From contig NC_089545.1 of assembly GCF_040115645.1 (NCBI RefSeq), forward strand, positions 930,001 to 994,000: DNA of 64,000 bases, written 5' to 3'. The first letter of the stretch is position 1. Every line of letters begins with the position of its first letter. This DNA comes from Euwallacea fornicatus. Its lineage: Eukaryota > Arthropoda > Insecta > Coleoptera > Curculionidae. The notes beneath the pieces were generated by a model, which saw only the letters and a program-made list of their open reading frames with translations, was not told the origin of the DNA and ran no database searches. Shown here in pieces: positions 42,452 through 53,500 of this stretch. The translations under genes were made by a program, and so were the position numbers.

Positions 42452-42720
42452 AAACAATACATTTCTTCAACAAGCGAAAACTGCCAATGTTAGTTTTGAA
42501 AGGATTTGAGTATAGATTGAGGCGTAGGAATGTTAAGCAAACAGTGTGGACCTGTAACAAAGAAGATTCTAGAAAATGTAGAGCTAGACTTTGCACTTCT
42601 GGAACTACTGTTTATATCAGAGGTGTGGGGCACTCTCACCCACCTACTTTTTCTGGAGATGTAGCTCAACTGATGTCGCAGAATGTTAAAGTTGTATATG
42701 AAAATTCGCCACTAATTTGA
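42452..42720 (+). CDS. mod(mdg4): C48: last FLYWCH terminal exon of the array
   Basis: Acceptor TTAATTTTCTAG, then AA + T-I-H-F-F-N-K-R-K-L-P-M-L. Finger: KGFEYRLRRRNVKQTVWTC, second Cys in SRKC, GHSHPP. Tail TFSGDVAQLMSQNVKVVY. AATAAA at 42759-42764. It lies 430 bases from the 3' end of MED22, which points toward it. Confidence 0.87.
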
Positions 42721-43150
42721 ATGACACTAAACTACTGTTTTCATTTTTATTTAAGGAAAATAAACTATTTCTAAATTATAGAAGAATGTAAAATTTGTTT
42801 TGATTTTTCTCAAGTCATGGATATTTTCCTACGTTTTCCACTTCCTCCCTAATTCAAGTAGAAGTTAGCAAAAATTGTGTGAATTCTTGGAAAATTTATT
42901 AGGGTGTAAGTCGACTTATGATGTGGTACAATAACAAACTGTGCCAGATGGTTAGTATGATGCAAAGAAATGTGAGCAATGCTTAAAAATGAGATCAATA
43001 GCTAATTGAATTTTGTCTGTGATTAACACTGAATAGAAGTTATGCAAAGTATGTGAATACCATTGTTTGAATTTTGGAGAAATGATTAAATAATAAATAT
43101 ATTAACATATAATTTAATCAGTAAATTTCCCTTAAAAATTACATTCTAGA
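42721..43150. other. convergent intergenic region
   Basis: The 3' regions of the last cassette and of MED22 meet here; no other feature. Confidence 0.5.
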
Positions 43151-43998
43151 TTATTTATTTATACTGCTGTAATACTCCTCTTCTAAATCATACAAATCAG
43201 CAGCCATGTCATCTCTCAGCGACATCAATTTCTGGTCACACTCTGACTGTTTTGTCCTAAGAAAGATAAAAATCTGTTCGTCCCAAAAAGTAACGCTGCT
43301 ATCTACTGAGAAAATATGATGAATAATGAACTTTTGCCTTACCTAAATAATTTTGAATTTTGGGCAATAGCTTCATTAACTGATGGAAAATCATTTAAAA
43401 TCAAATACTGCTTAATATCAGACACAAGCTTCATTAAAGACTCTCCAGCACGAACAATATTTGCAGCACGGACGTGCATTTCATAAGTGTCCTGTTCGCA
43501 CTGAGTCAATCGGGAGAGTTGTGTATCATGTTCTCCCTTGGCAAGCTTTATTATTTCTAGAACGTAGATGGTTTAAGTCATAATTTCACAGGTAAAATTT
43601 AGTCAAAAATGCAAAATAAATTCCTGCTTAGTCTAAACTTATAAACTTGCTTAAATGTAATAGTAACAATCAAGTAGGGTGATACTATTTTAGCTTAAAA
43701 CGATACATAAAGAAATATAAAAAATCTACATATAGAAACAGTTGAAATGCACAGTTCTTTTGGTGTTAACTCATACTGGATTAGTTGATAGAAATTCGCA
43801 TGAAATTTACCCACCATAATATCCAGAATTTATGTTAATTTGCAAGTGTGAGAAATACTCTATATCTGTATATTAATCATCAAAATCTGATTGTATACCT
43901 TCAAAGTTTTCCAGCATACTTTTCACATCGTCCTTTAGCCTTGTTCGATATGATTTTAAAAGAGCCTCTTTGCTTTGCGGTAAAGTCCTATTAGACAT
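43151..43998 (-). CDS. MED22: Mediator complex subunit 22
   Basis: Exons 43998-43899, 43556-43343 and 43256-43151 on the - strand; introns phase 1 and phase 2 with GT-AG borders. 139 residues, the usual size for the family. It starts MSNRTLPQSKEALLKSYRTR; the helices carry RLKDDVKSMLENFE, EQDTYEMHVRAANIVRAGES, LMKLVSDIKQYLILNDFPSV and end LYDLEEEYYSSINK. These blocks are the conserved core of MED22 (Surf5), a head-module subunit that pairs with MED11 in bridging RNA polymerase II and activators. An in-frame ATG 93 bases upstream (44091) would add a basic leader; the family start is the one chosen. Confidence 0.96.
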
Positions 43999-46900
43999 TT
44001 TGGTTGTATTCTTTAATGTTGAAGATCCAAAAGATAATTTCGTAGGCTTAAATATAGTTTTGAAACGAGTTTTATTATTGAAATGGTTCAATTTAAAATA
44101 GAGCTAAAAGACCACAGAAACAATAAACAGTTCCTGATAAAGATGCATTCAAAAAGTTAGGTTAGAGTTATGAAGGGTAAGCGTTGCAGTAACAACTTAG
44201 TCACTCAAGATGTGCGATTAGAGGTAGACAAACCAACAAGCATGATTGAGATTACCATTTTCTAGTATTTTCATTTCATTATATCTATATATATATTTTT
44301 TCTTTTTCACTTATTAAGGAAAAATGAATTTTTATCGATATTGTTCTTATATGTAGACTATGTAGAAAATATCCAAAATGTTATTTATTACTACTATTTG
44401 TTTGATGTGATACGATCATTACAATGGCACATTAAAGTAATGTTCGATATTTTATTTTGAGTTTATAATGCAAAAGCATGAATAATTCATAATTATATTT
44501 CCGAGAAAAATATCACTTACAGAAGTTCGAAGAAATTTAGCCGCGTATTTGGTAATGAATTCACTTACAATAACGATAGCTGAAACTTTTCGTAAAAGAC
44601 TATTATATACTTTTATTAAACCATCGGGACCAGGAAGAAAAAAACGAAAAATTTGCAAAGGATGTTATCAAAAGCTTTGAACTACTTGTTCTAGTTATAA
44701 GGCTAATAGAGTAGTATCAAAAGTAAAGAGCTTCTGTGATGATTGTCCTGAAGAACTCGGAATGGGTCTGTCCTGTTTTAATAAGTTACACTCTATAAAC
44801 ATTTAATTTTATATAATTTTACAATTGTTTTTTTTATGGAATATACGTATATAATTGTTATATGACGTGCGTTTTATTCATTACTTCAAATACCTAGGTA
44901 TTACAAAATTATAACTACAAAAAATTTTAAATGATTGTAGGGCATTCTTGATTAGATGGCGAATAAGAGTTTGTGTTGCAGAACATTTACGCGTAATTAT
45001 TCGAAACTGGACAATTCTAAAATATTTAATACACTCCTTTGCTACCCTTATCGATACAATTATTTTAAAATGGAAAATATTTAGAATTCTTTGCTTCATA
45101 CCACTTTCTTTTGCGTGCAGCAATGTGCTACTTTCAGTTCGCAAATGCGTGTGGTAAGAAACCTAATTTACTGCATGTTTGTAGGAAAAAAGTTACTAGT
45201 GATATTGAGCAGAAAGAGATTATATTAGTTTCGGACAATATCTTTCGTTTTTTATAATGGTTAAATCTACAACTTATTAACATTAATAAAAAAAATAACA
45301 AACTACTAAAAGACATTCTTGACTAGATGGCGAATGCTGATTTGTCGTTAAAAATAGGCTTACATTGGCAATTTAAGGTAAGGTGAGCCTTAAAGGTTCC
45401 TATCTAAAATACAGTACTTTCAGACTAATTTGTCAACTCACGTTTTCATAACTCTAATATATTTTTTTCACTATTAGCCATAAAAGATTATAAAACGACT
45501 AAAAGCTATAAAGGGTACTTTTATAGCCTTCAGTTAATTATGGTGTGCTGAATAACTGTGTAGTTCGTTTTCTCGCCTTTTTTTCTAAAACAGTTAAATA
45601 AGGGATCAATAATGACACGTACATGACTCATTATTTACCTAGTAAGCTTAAGACAAAATCATGCGACTAATATTTGTCTGATTAGTATATAGACTAGATA
45701 AGATATTGTCTTTATTATAAATTGGTCGCTCTTTCATAATAAATAATCTGGACGTTCTCTTTTTTTGCGGAAGCCGAAACATTCTGCAACAGAGAAAATA
45801 AATAGTAAATGGAATCGCTGAAAGCGGTCTCTCAAACTATGTACATCGTGCCCTGCTGATTTCAATCCAGACTGTTTCAAAAAACGTCCCAACGCCTTGG
45901 CCTATAAGGAAGTTCTCTATGTTCTCTATGAGTTCCGTTGCTTGATGGCGGGCAATAAACGATGACCCCCGTTTCTTCGTCCCCAGCCGACCTCGGTCCT
46001 CCGATTACCACGCACACGTGCTCACGATCAAGGCGCAGGACTGAGCCCCATGCCGAAACTTCCCTTTACCCTTGCCACATCCTCAACCCCATTCGGTGCG
46101 GAACTGTCGCTGGTTTTTCTCCCGTTTCGGAAACTCCGTTACGAGCTCTCGCAATTTTTCGGTTTTCTGGGAAAACTCCTTACCGCACTGGTGAAGGAAT
46201 CTTAGTGAGGACCCCAATATCGTCGCGTATGGATTTAAGTGACAATGCGGCGTTTGAGTGGGATTCGATCTCACCATGAAGGGTTTGTGTGACTTAATTA
46301 TGCAGAAATTAACAGGTCGAGTGGGGGTTGTGTTGCTGAGACATGTGATAGGAGTGCTGAAGGAGTGCTGACCCAGTGATGTGAACGTTGGTTTGAGAGA
46401 CACTCAAGTTGGAGGCTGATTCTATGTTTCTGCCTGGTTTGGGGAATGAAATAATGGTAAGGATGGGAGTCATTGGTTTCTGAAGCCGTCGTGCATTGAT
46501 TAATTATCAAATACTCCTTTAAAGGTTGATGGTGTTTGTCTCTTTGTTATATTATGTAATGCCCTATGAGGACCCATTAGCAACACCTTAATAGAAACTA
46601 ATAGCCGCTTCGATTGGTCGCTCCAGGGCAATACGCAGGTATCTCCAATCGTATATTATAGAGTTTCCTTCACGCCGTCTTAGTGTGAGCAGTGAAAAAC
46701 GGTATAAGAAACGGGGAAAATTTTTTTATGTTTATGATCTTTACGTAACACTTCATGCTTTCAAGCTTTTCCCTGTATTTTCGGCAATTTCTTAGCACCC
46801 TTGGTTAAAATGTGTCGACCCAGAGTAAATGGGCCAATATAAAGATATTTTTTCTCTTGGGTGTCAAGATAACACTGAAGTTCCTCAGTATTCTCTTCTG

Positions 46901-48759
46901 AGATCCCAGTGATAACCAACTATTAGGAGACCTGAACAAAACCAAAAGAAAATTGAAAAAGGCCTCAAGTACTCACTGAACTCACTGTCCAGCAGTCAGG
47001 AACTCATCCATTTCTCTCGTAACGTAAATAATTTTCTTAGCAGTTTCGTAATGTTACGTAACGACATCCTCCGAAGATGTTTATGATAATCTAATTGATT
47101 CTCCTCTTTTTACAATCTGATATTACAACTTAAGGCTTTTCCCTTCTTACAATCATATTTCTTTAGAGGTATAATACTTCTTAGAAGTCCTAAAGGCAGC
47201 AAACACGAGTTCTATTATACTGTGGAAAAACATTTGCTCTAGCACCTATATCTTTGAGGTTCAGTCTCCCCTAATTCTCAGCATAGATCCTTTTCCATTT
47301 GCTCTTATATTTATTTAGGAATATCGTAACGTCAAGCGAGTTTCTAAAGGAAACAAGAATTTGACGAGTACTAAAGCTTTGTTTCAACATTTCGAGGAAA
47401 TAGTCTGTAGCAATAGTTAACAGCACATTAACAATTCACCCTTAATTAAGTAGCTGGCAATAGTTAAGAGAATGGCTACATATGACTTTTTTCGTTTTTT
47501 ACGACCACACTCTCATGTATGTCTCAAATAGGTTTCGTATGTGTTGGGATTTCGGAAACTACAGGAGCTACAAATGCGGTTAAATGGGGAAACTTCTAAA
47601 GAATGATTCTAATGGCGGAATACGGAAACCGGAAATGTTCAAACTATTTAGGCCTTTGAGACATTTTGGAAAAAACCGAAAAGGCGGATTAAAAAACGAA
47701 ACAGCCACATTCTGACTCGACTACACCTGTGAAGTTCAAATTTCTATACAATTTTTCAATACTGAACGTTCGGCTGCCAAGCTAAAATAGGCAAAGAAGG
47801 CTTTCGAGACTTTGGAAATACAAAAAATATGTCTTTGAGTATCGACGATTTTAAGCGGGATGTGCGATATGGCAATTTATCAATTCCCTGACTCCAGCTC
47901 CTGTCTTCACAGCTTCAGCTACTTATTCACTTGTAATCGCAAACTTGACTAATGACCGAACTTTAGAAACCGATCGCTGAAAAACTCAAGATATGATTTA
48001 CATGTATGATAAACGTATGCGCTTTTCAGGTCAGATATGTTTTACGCTGATTTATGTGGAAGGTTACAGCTCGCCACGGGAATATCGGAAAAGGAGGAAA
48101 TGTGGATAACTCAGGCATATCCAAAGATATATATGTTTATTCAGTGGAAATATGCCTATTTTGAAACACGCGTGGGAAATTGTTTTGATAGGTAAAAAGG
48201 CAAGTAGTCTGCCTCGCTCTACTATAAAAAAGACAAAAAATTAGATGGCAGATAGCTGTGGGCGAAACGAGAGCGAATTGTTGGTCTTTCTTCCAAAATA
48301 ATGAGCATTACACTAATGTGAAAAAAGGCAATTTCGGTGTGTATAAATATTCTTATTTTTTTGGGGGAAATAGAGTAACAAAGTACACACGTAAAAACCA
48401 AACATTTTCGTGGCAAAGCAATTTCGCAGTAAAAATCGTTTCAAAGGCTCTATTCGACGATACATGTGGCGGATTTCGAACAGGGAGGTCAGAGAAATTT
48501 AAGGTAAATATTGAGTCACGAGATTGAAGCTCCATATTATCCAAAATTGCAAAAGATGCTCTCGGTGTTTGGATTATGCATACTAACGGATAAGGATGCC
48601 ACGTGGCCTGGCAATGAGACATGGCCTCTATTTATATATATAAAAAATCCTCTTTAAATAGATATAAAATTTGGAGACCACTCACTAAATATTTGGATCG
48701 AAAATATGGCCAGTTTGATGGGAGAGGCATTTCTATTTAATAAAACGTTGTGAATATAT
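43999..48759. other. 4.8 kb without a supported gene
   Basis: AT-rich. Two near copies of CATTCTTGA-TAGATGGCGAAT lie at about 44943 and 45314. A GC-richer patch at 45900-46300 has overlapping frames on both strands, none with a known domain. Confidence 0.5.
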
Positions 48760-49480
48760 AGGGTGTCCCACCCAGGGCGGTGACATTAAAAATTGAAAAA
48801 GCGCAAGGTTTATTTGGAAAGCTCAGATATTTTTATTATATTACAGAGTATGGACGTGTAGGTTATTGATGGGATAAAATATCCGATAAATGTCCCGTTC
48901 GTGACCTGTGGCACTGGTTGATTCTTTTGATCGAATTTTCGATAACACTTCCGTGTAGTGGCGGCTCACTTTCATCAATGGCGCGTTAAGTCTCGTCTTT
49001 TAGTTCGATAATTATTCTTAGATTATCGGCAAACGCCCTCTCTCGAAAAAAAAAGACCGAAGGAAAAATCCAACGGCGTCAAATCGCACGATCGTGTAGG
49101 CCACATAACACCATCGAGGCGCACAATAACTCTCCCTTGAAAGTTTGTCTTCAAAAATCTCATTGTTTCGCTTGCTGTGCGGCAGGTCGTGCCGTCCTGT
49201 TGACGCCACGCGTGTGTGAGATCCATTGCACTAATTTGAGTTCAGAAATAGTTGTTTATCATCTGACAGGAACGTTAGCCGTTGACTGTGGCCGCAAGAA
49301 GACACACCGCACGGTGACTCGTGGTGGGTGCAGGAGATGTTGATCACTCTTGGATTCTCAACTCTCCATATGTCACGATTTTGTCCGCCGACACAGCCAC
49401 CAAGTCAGAAATGCGCATCGTCAGAGAAGATGATTACTTTCGAAAAATCATCATTCATTTGTTGCAGATATGATCAAGGT
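48760..49480 (-). mobile_element. mariner-family transposon relic (C-terminal half of transposase)
   Basis: On the - strand broken frames carry mariner transposase signatures: IIFSDDAHF (the second catalytic Asp region), GGCVGGQNRDIW, WRVENPRVI, WRQQDGTTCRTASE, WPTRSCDLTPLDF (the third catalytic Asp region), then RAIDESEPPLHGSVIENSIK and HRSRTGHLSDI. Frameshifts and stops separate these blocks. GGGTGTCCCACC at 48761 is a plausible terminal repeat end. The N-terminal half and the other end are missing or unrecognisable. An inactive copy. Confidence 0.82.
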
Positions 49481-50130
49481 TATCAGCAGGAATCTATCGC
49501 TTAATTGCTGCGTGCACGCATAAGGTGGACAAAATTTACTAAACAATTAATAATTTAATCTCGTTCGTTCACATAGAAACCAGTAAACGTGTAATAATGT
49601 CATATTGTTGTCTGAAATTAGGAAGGTTAAAAAATCATTAATTTAATGGCTTATTATAATTCCCGCGAGAAAATTAATTTATTCCTATTATCAGTGGTGA
49701 TCAGTATTATCCGTGGCCTCTTGCTGTCCCATATTTGCAAATCACTACCTGTTAGTTAGCTTTCTATTTTTCATTTCAATTGAACGGAATATCATTTTTT
49801 AACGAAAAGATATTTTTAATTAATCCTAACTAAATTGAATCATTCAATCACTGGTATTGAATATTGAGCGAGTGTCCACAAACATTAACTGATCCATCCA
49901 TTCCAGTAAAAGCTTTTTGGTGTGGGCATTACTAATCTATGGTTGAAGTGGCGTAATTTTTTATGCACGTCACAGACTTCATATCAGCAGTGGTGTCTCA
50001 TCGTTTCAAAATTAATACGAAGGAGGAATTTCTCAGCTAATGTTGCGACGCTATTGGTATTTAGAATTATTTTACAGTGTCGTTAGATCCAGAACAAATA
50101 ATTATCATTATCAGTGAACAAAAACGATCA
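49481..50130. other. no gene seen
   Basis: AT-rich; no domain on either strand. Confidence 0.5.
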
Positions 50131-50577
50131 TTAAGTACTTGCGATTTTCATATATACCATAAATTTCGTTGCGGATAGCACTAACATGCAACAATGATCC
50201 GTCAGCCACTGGTTTCTTTCTCCTTCGACTTTCTTGGGCGAATGTCGCTCACATTTTTCAATGCCTCTGATACCATACTTACAGCAGGCAAACTCAAGTT
50301 CAATGCATTCGAAACACGCTAAATAAAACAAGAGTCTATAACACTCAATTCCGAAATATTAAAATTTAGTTTACCTATTTAACTGAATTCAATAGTAATA
50401 AGGGCTCATTATTTTCCAGTTCTCCTTCAAAATAGTCGTTGAGGGACGCTACAAGCTTTTTATGCCGATTACTTAGGAACTTGGGCACTATACCAATAGT
50501 AATAACAACACCAATAATAAATAACCACGAGCATAATTTTAATTCTCAAAAGAACACATTTTTCCCGCCAAAAATTA
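50131..50577 (-). pseudogene. possible tetraspanin pseudogene fragment
   Basis: On the - strand, REKCVLLRI (as after the second membrane segment of tetraspanins) is followed, after a frame change, by a hydrophobic segment LFIIGVVITIGIVPKFL and the start of a large outer loop (HKKLVASLNDYFEGE...LLLLNSV). A TAG then precedes GTAAAC, and after TTTATTTAG comes CFECIELEFACCKYGIRGIE and LTDHCC. The Cys-Cys then x-GI-x-GIE pattern is like the CCG motif loop, though Gly is missing. No fourth membrane segment follows. The frameshift, stop and altered CCG argue for a pseudogene. The identification rests on pattern, not on a search. Confidence 0.4.
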
Positions 50578-53500
50578 AACCAAAACGTCAACAAATCACG
50601 CGGCAACTGTGCAACAAAATAGGGTTATGGTTAGACATCCAAATATATCTTTATCCTTTTTTAGCGTATTAAATTTATGCGACTTGTCATTTTACTCAAG
50701 GCGACTCTCAATTGTTACATTTTATGACGCGAATAAAAACTTACGTGATTGAACCATATATGAAATGCCCATTTTTGATTAGATCTTCTCATTTTATTTC
50801 GCAAAGGTGACAAGCACTGAGGATTTTACAGGGCTGCTCGCTCTAAGGATAGAAACATAGTGAAATCCCCTCGGCGCGCATCGCGACGTTCACCGCGCCA
50901 TTCACCTCGCCGCTGACCGTAATTAATTTGTCTTGTTTCTTACCCACAGAGAGGTAGTAAAAATGTTGTCTGATTCGACTAATGATAGTGACTTGTCAAA
51001 TACCTTGATACAGCTGTTATTAATAATTATGCTTTGTTCATTTTAAGTTCGGTTTGGTGTCTTAAGCAGCATCAAATATTAGGTTTGTCTGCCTTCGACG
51101 TACATTGGGTCCTCCCATCGGAACGAACATACGGACTACTGCTGATTAAACGCATCATGCACCGTTCATGGAGGGAGTGGGAGTTGAGGGAACCAATCAC
51201 AGAGCAAGTTGCACGCGCTTCGCCGCTGTGCGGTGCGAGGTGAGACGTTCGATGAAGAACTTCAGTTCATTTACCATCAGCGGACGGTGAGGTGCCCGAC
51301 GAGGGGCGACGTTTTATTATGTTTTTACCCTAAGGGATACATGCATTGTTCATTCCCTTAGCAGTTTCTATTAGATGATGTACAATGTTATATACTCAAA
51401 TCCGACAGCTTCTTAGATAGGAAATATAGGATTCTGAGCTTAACGCATGGGTCCTTAACCAAAAACCATCCCCAGCACGCCTCAAATTACCTCCTCGTTT
51501 CCAGCACGTACCTTCTATCCTGATCATAGAGGCTAACGGATTCTCTGGAGCATCGTTTAAGTCTGACCCTTTCCCGGTCATGAATATTTAACAATTTATT
51601 CCCGGATAAGCATAATGCTTTATAAATTTCACAGCCCATGGATGCGTTCCGCTCTATCTCGTTTTCCGTTTAATTAACGGTTTACGCAGACGTGCCAAAT
51701 GGAGTAAAACAAATTAAGTAGTCGCTGGTGAGTCATTCTGGCCATCATTCTGCCCCAAGCTGGATGTAATTTAAATTTCTTTAGAGCTTATGCAAAACTG
51801 AGCATTGAATTTGTGTAAAACGGGGTTAAAACTAGAATTTAAGGTATACATAAAACCGATGGAGCTATAGCCATTTAGAGGTATGCAGCAGTAAAAAGCC
51901 TTTTAATGGATTGAAGACCGAATGCAGGTATTTAATGTAGAGGAAGCTAGGTCTAATGAAATTCCTTTTTAGTTTTTTTGCTTTTAAAACTTTTAGTAGT
52001 TTCGGGATCTTGAAACCCTCTAGGCTCTGATGAAGCTACCAAATTTCTCTGTGTTTTGGTTGAGACAGGAAAATCACGATATTTCTTTTAAAGTAAAAGA
52101 AAACATTTACTGTCTTCCAGGATCTCCTCGCTCATAAATCCGTCTTAAAACAGAAATCTGAAAATTCGCCAATAAACTGATATTGAGTGTCCATTCTATT
52201 TAGAACTTCATCTACAGCAAGTCCTTTTAAGACGATTATTACGGACTTTATTAGAAACCGCAAAAATATCTCTAACTTCAATATCGCCTTTCTTCTAATC
52301 CAGATCTTTTCAAGGGCCAATCTTCCAGGATGAAAATAATCAGATAACGTGCGACTGAGAGTTTCCCGCAGGTGAATCAGAATTTATAATACTCTGACCC
52401 TCATCGATTTAAAGTTATCGCATTATCAGACCCGATGGAAGTTGGGGTAATATCGAATTCATGTACGGAATATCATGGAAGCATTTTATTTCTCTGAGTC
52501 CTGGAAAAGAAACGTAAAAAATGTTGCTGCCGTGTCGCGCTATTTTTACAAACCCCATAGGATAAGCCTTCGAAATTCCTGAGAATAGTAGAGTAGAAAC
52601 CATATTGTTATTGCATCTAGACCGGCTCTAAGATAAACACTGCTCCTTTGGTAACATATAAAATATTATGAAAATTGTTCTTGTTCCTTGGCATCCATTA
52701 TTATTGTATAATACCACGTCGCTTTTCTTTCCCTGAATTCAACTGGGACGTTCTCGAATATGTAAATTCTATAGTGCGTGACTACGGCACGAAATGCGCC
52801 CTTAACACTTAAAAAAATATATATATTTTTTCCATGAATTAGCCAATTTTTATTGAGTGTAAAATCCTGTAAAATAAAAAAAAACAATTTAGAGGCCTTA
52901 AAGTGGTGCGAGGTAGCTAAACCTTTAATCCCTGTCGTAGAATGTGGAGCAATCCTTATGGGGAATTTTCTCTTAATTTCCTCCCATGGAGCGCCATTAA
53001 AACTGGGTAAGTACCTTAATCGCAAAACCCTTTTTCGCCGATTTTACAACAGCTATTTATCATGTATTTACCGTGAGCCGTATACTCCTTAATTGGATAT
53101 CGATTATGAATTCGCGGGAGCTATTTTACCTAAGTATCCGAGCTCCCTTAACATCAACGGTTAACCGGGGTGGCAGATGTCTATCCTGCTCGTTACCGTG
53201 GGATAATGTATTTGTACACCTAAAAGCCACTTGGAAAGTTCCAAATGGCACTGGCGACACTCTTATGAATTATGGCGGTTTTCATTAAGATAAATTCAAA
53301 TGTCTCGTAGCTTAATGGCTTGCTGATGGCTGCTGACTCAAAGTTTTAGCCGGCTGCTAGGCTGGAGTTTAGTTTATCAATTCTGAATAGCGCGATGATT
53401 TGTGGGTGATGTATTGTTCACGGTAGGGATTTAATTGGGAGTTTGAGGCAGTTCGGAACGCCCGAGTTTCGTCATCCTGACGGTGTTCAATATTTCTAAT

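Noticed and set aside
44942..45344. Two near copies of a 31 bp segment about 370 bases apart
   Set aside because: Noted only; too short and isolated to define an element.
45900..46510. Overlapping frames on both strands in a GC-richer patch
   Set aside because: No domain and no splice support; base composition alone keeps frames open.
52666..53025. 119-residue - strand open frame
   Set aside because: Low-complexity flanks, no recognisable family, no splice or promoter context.
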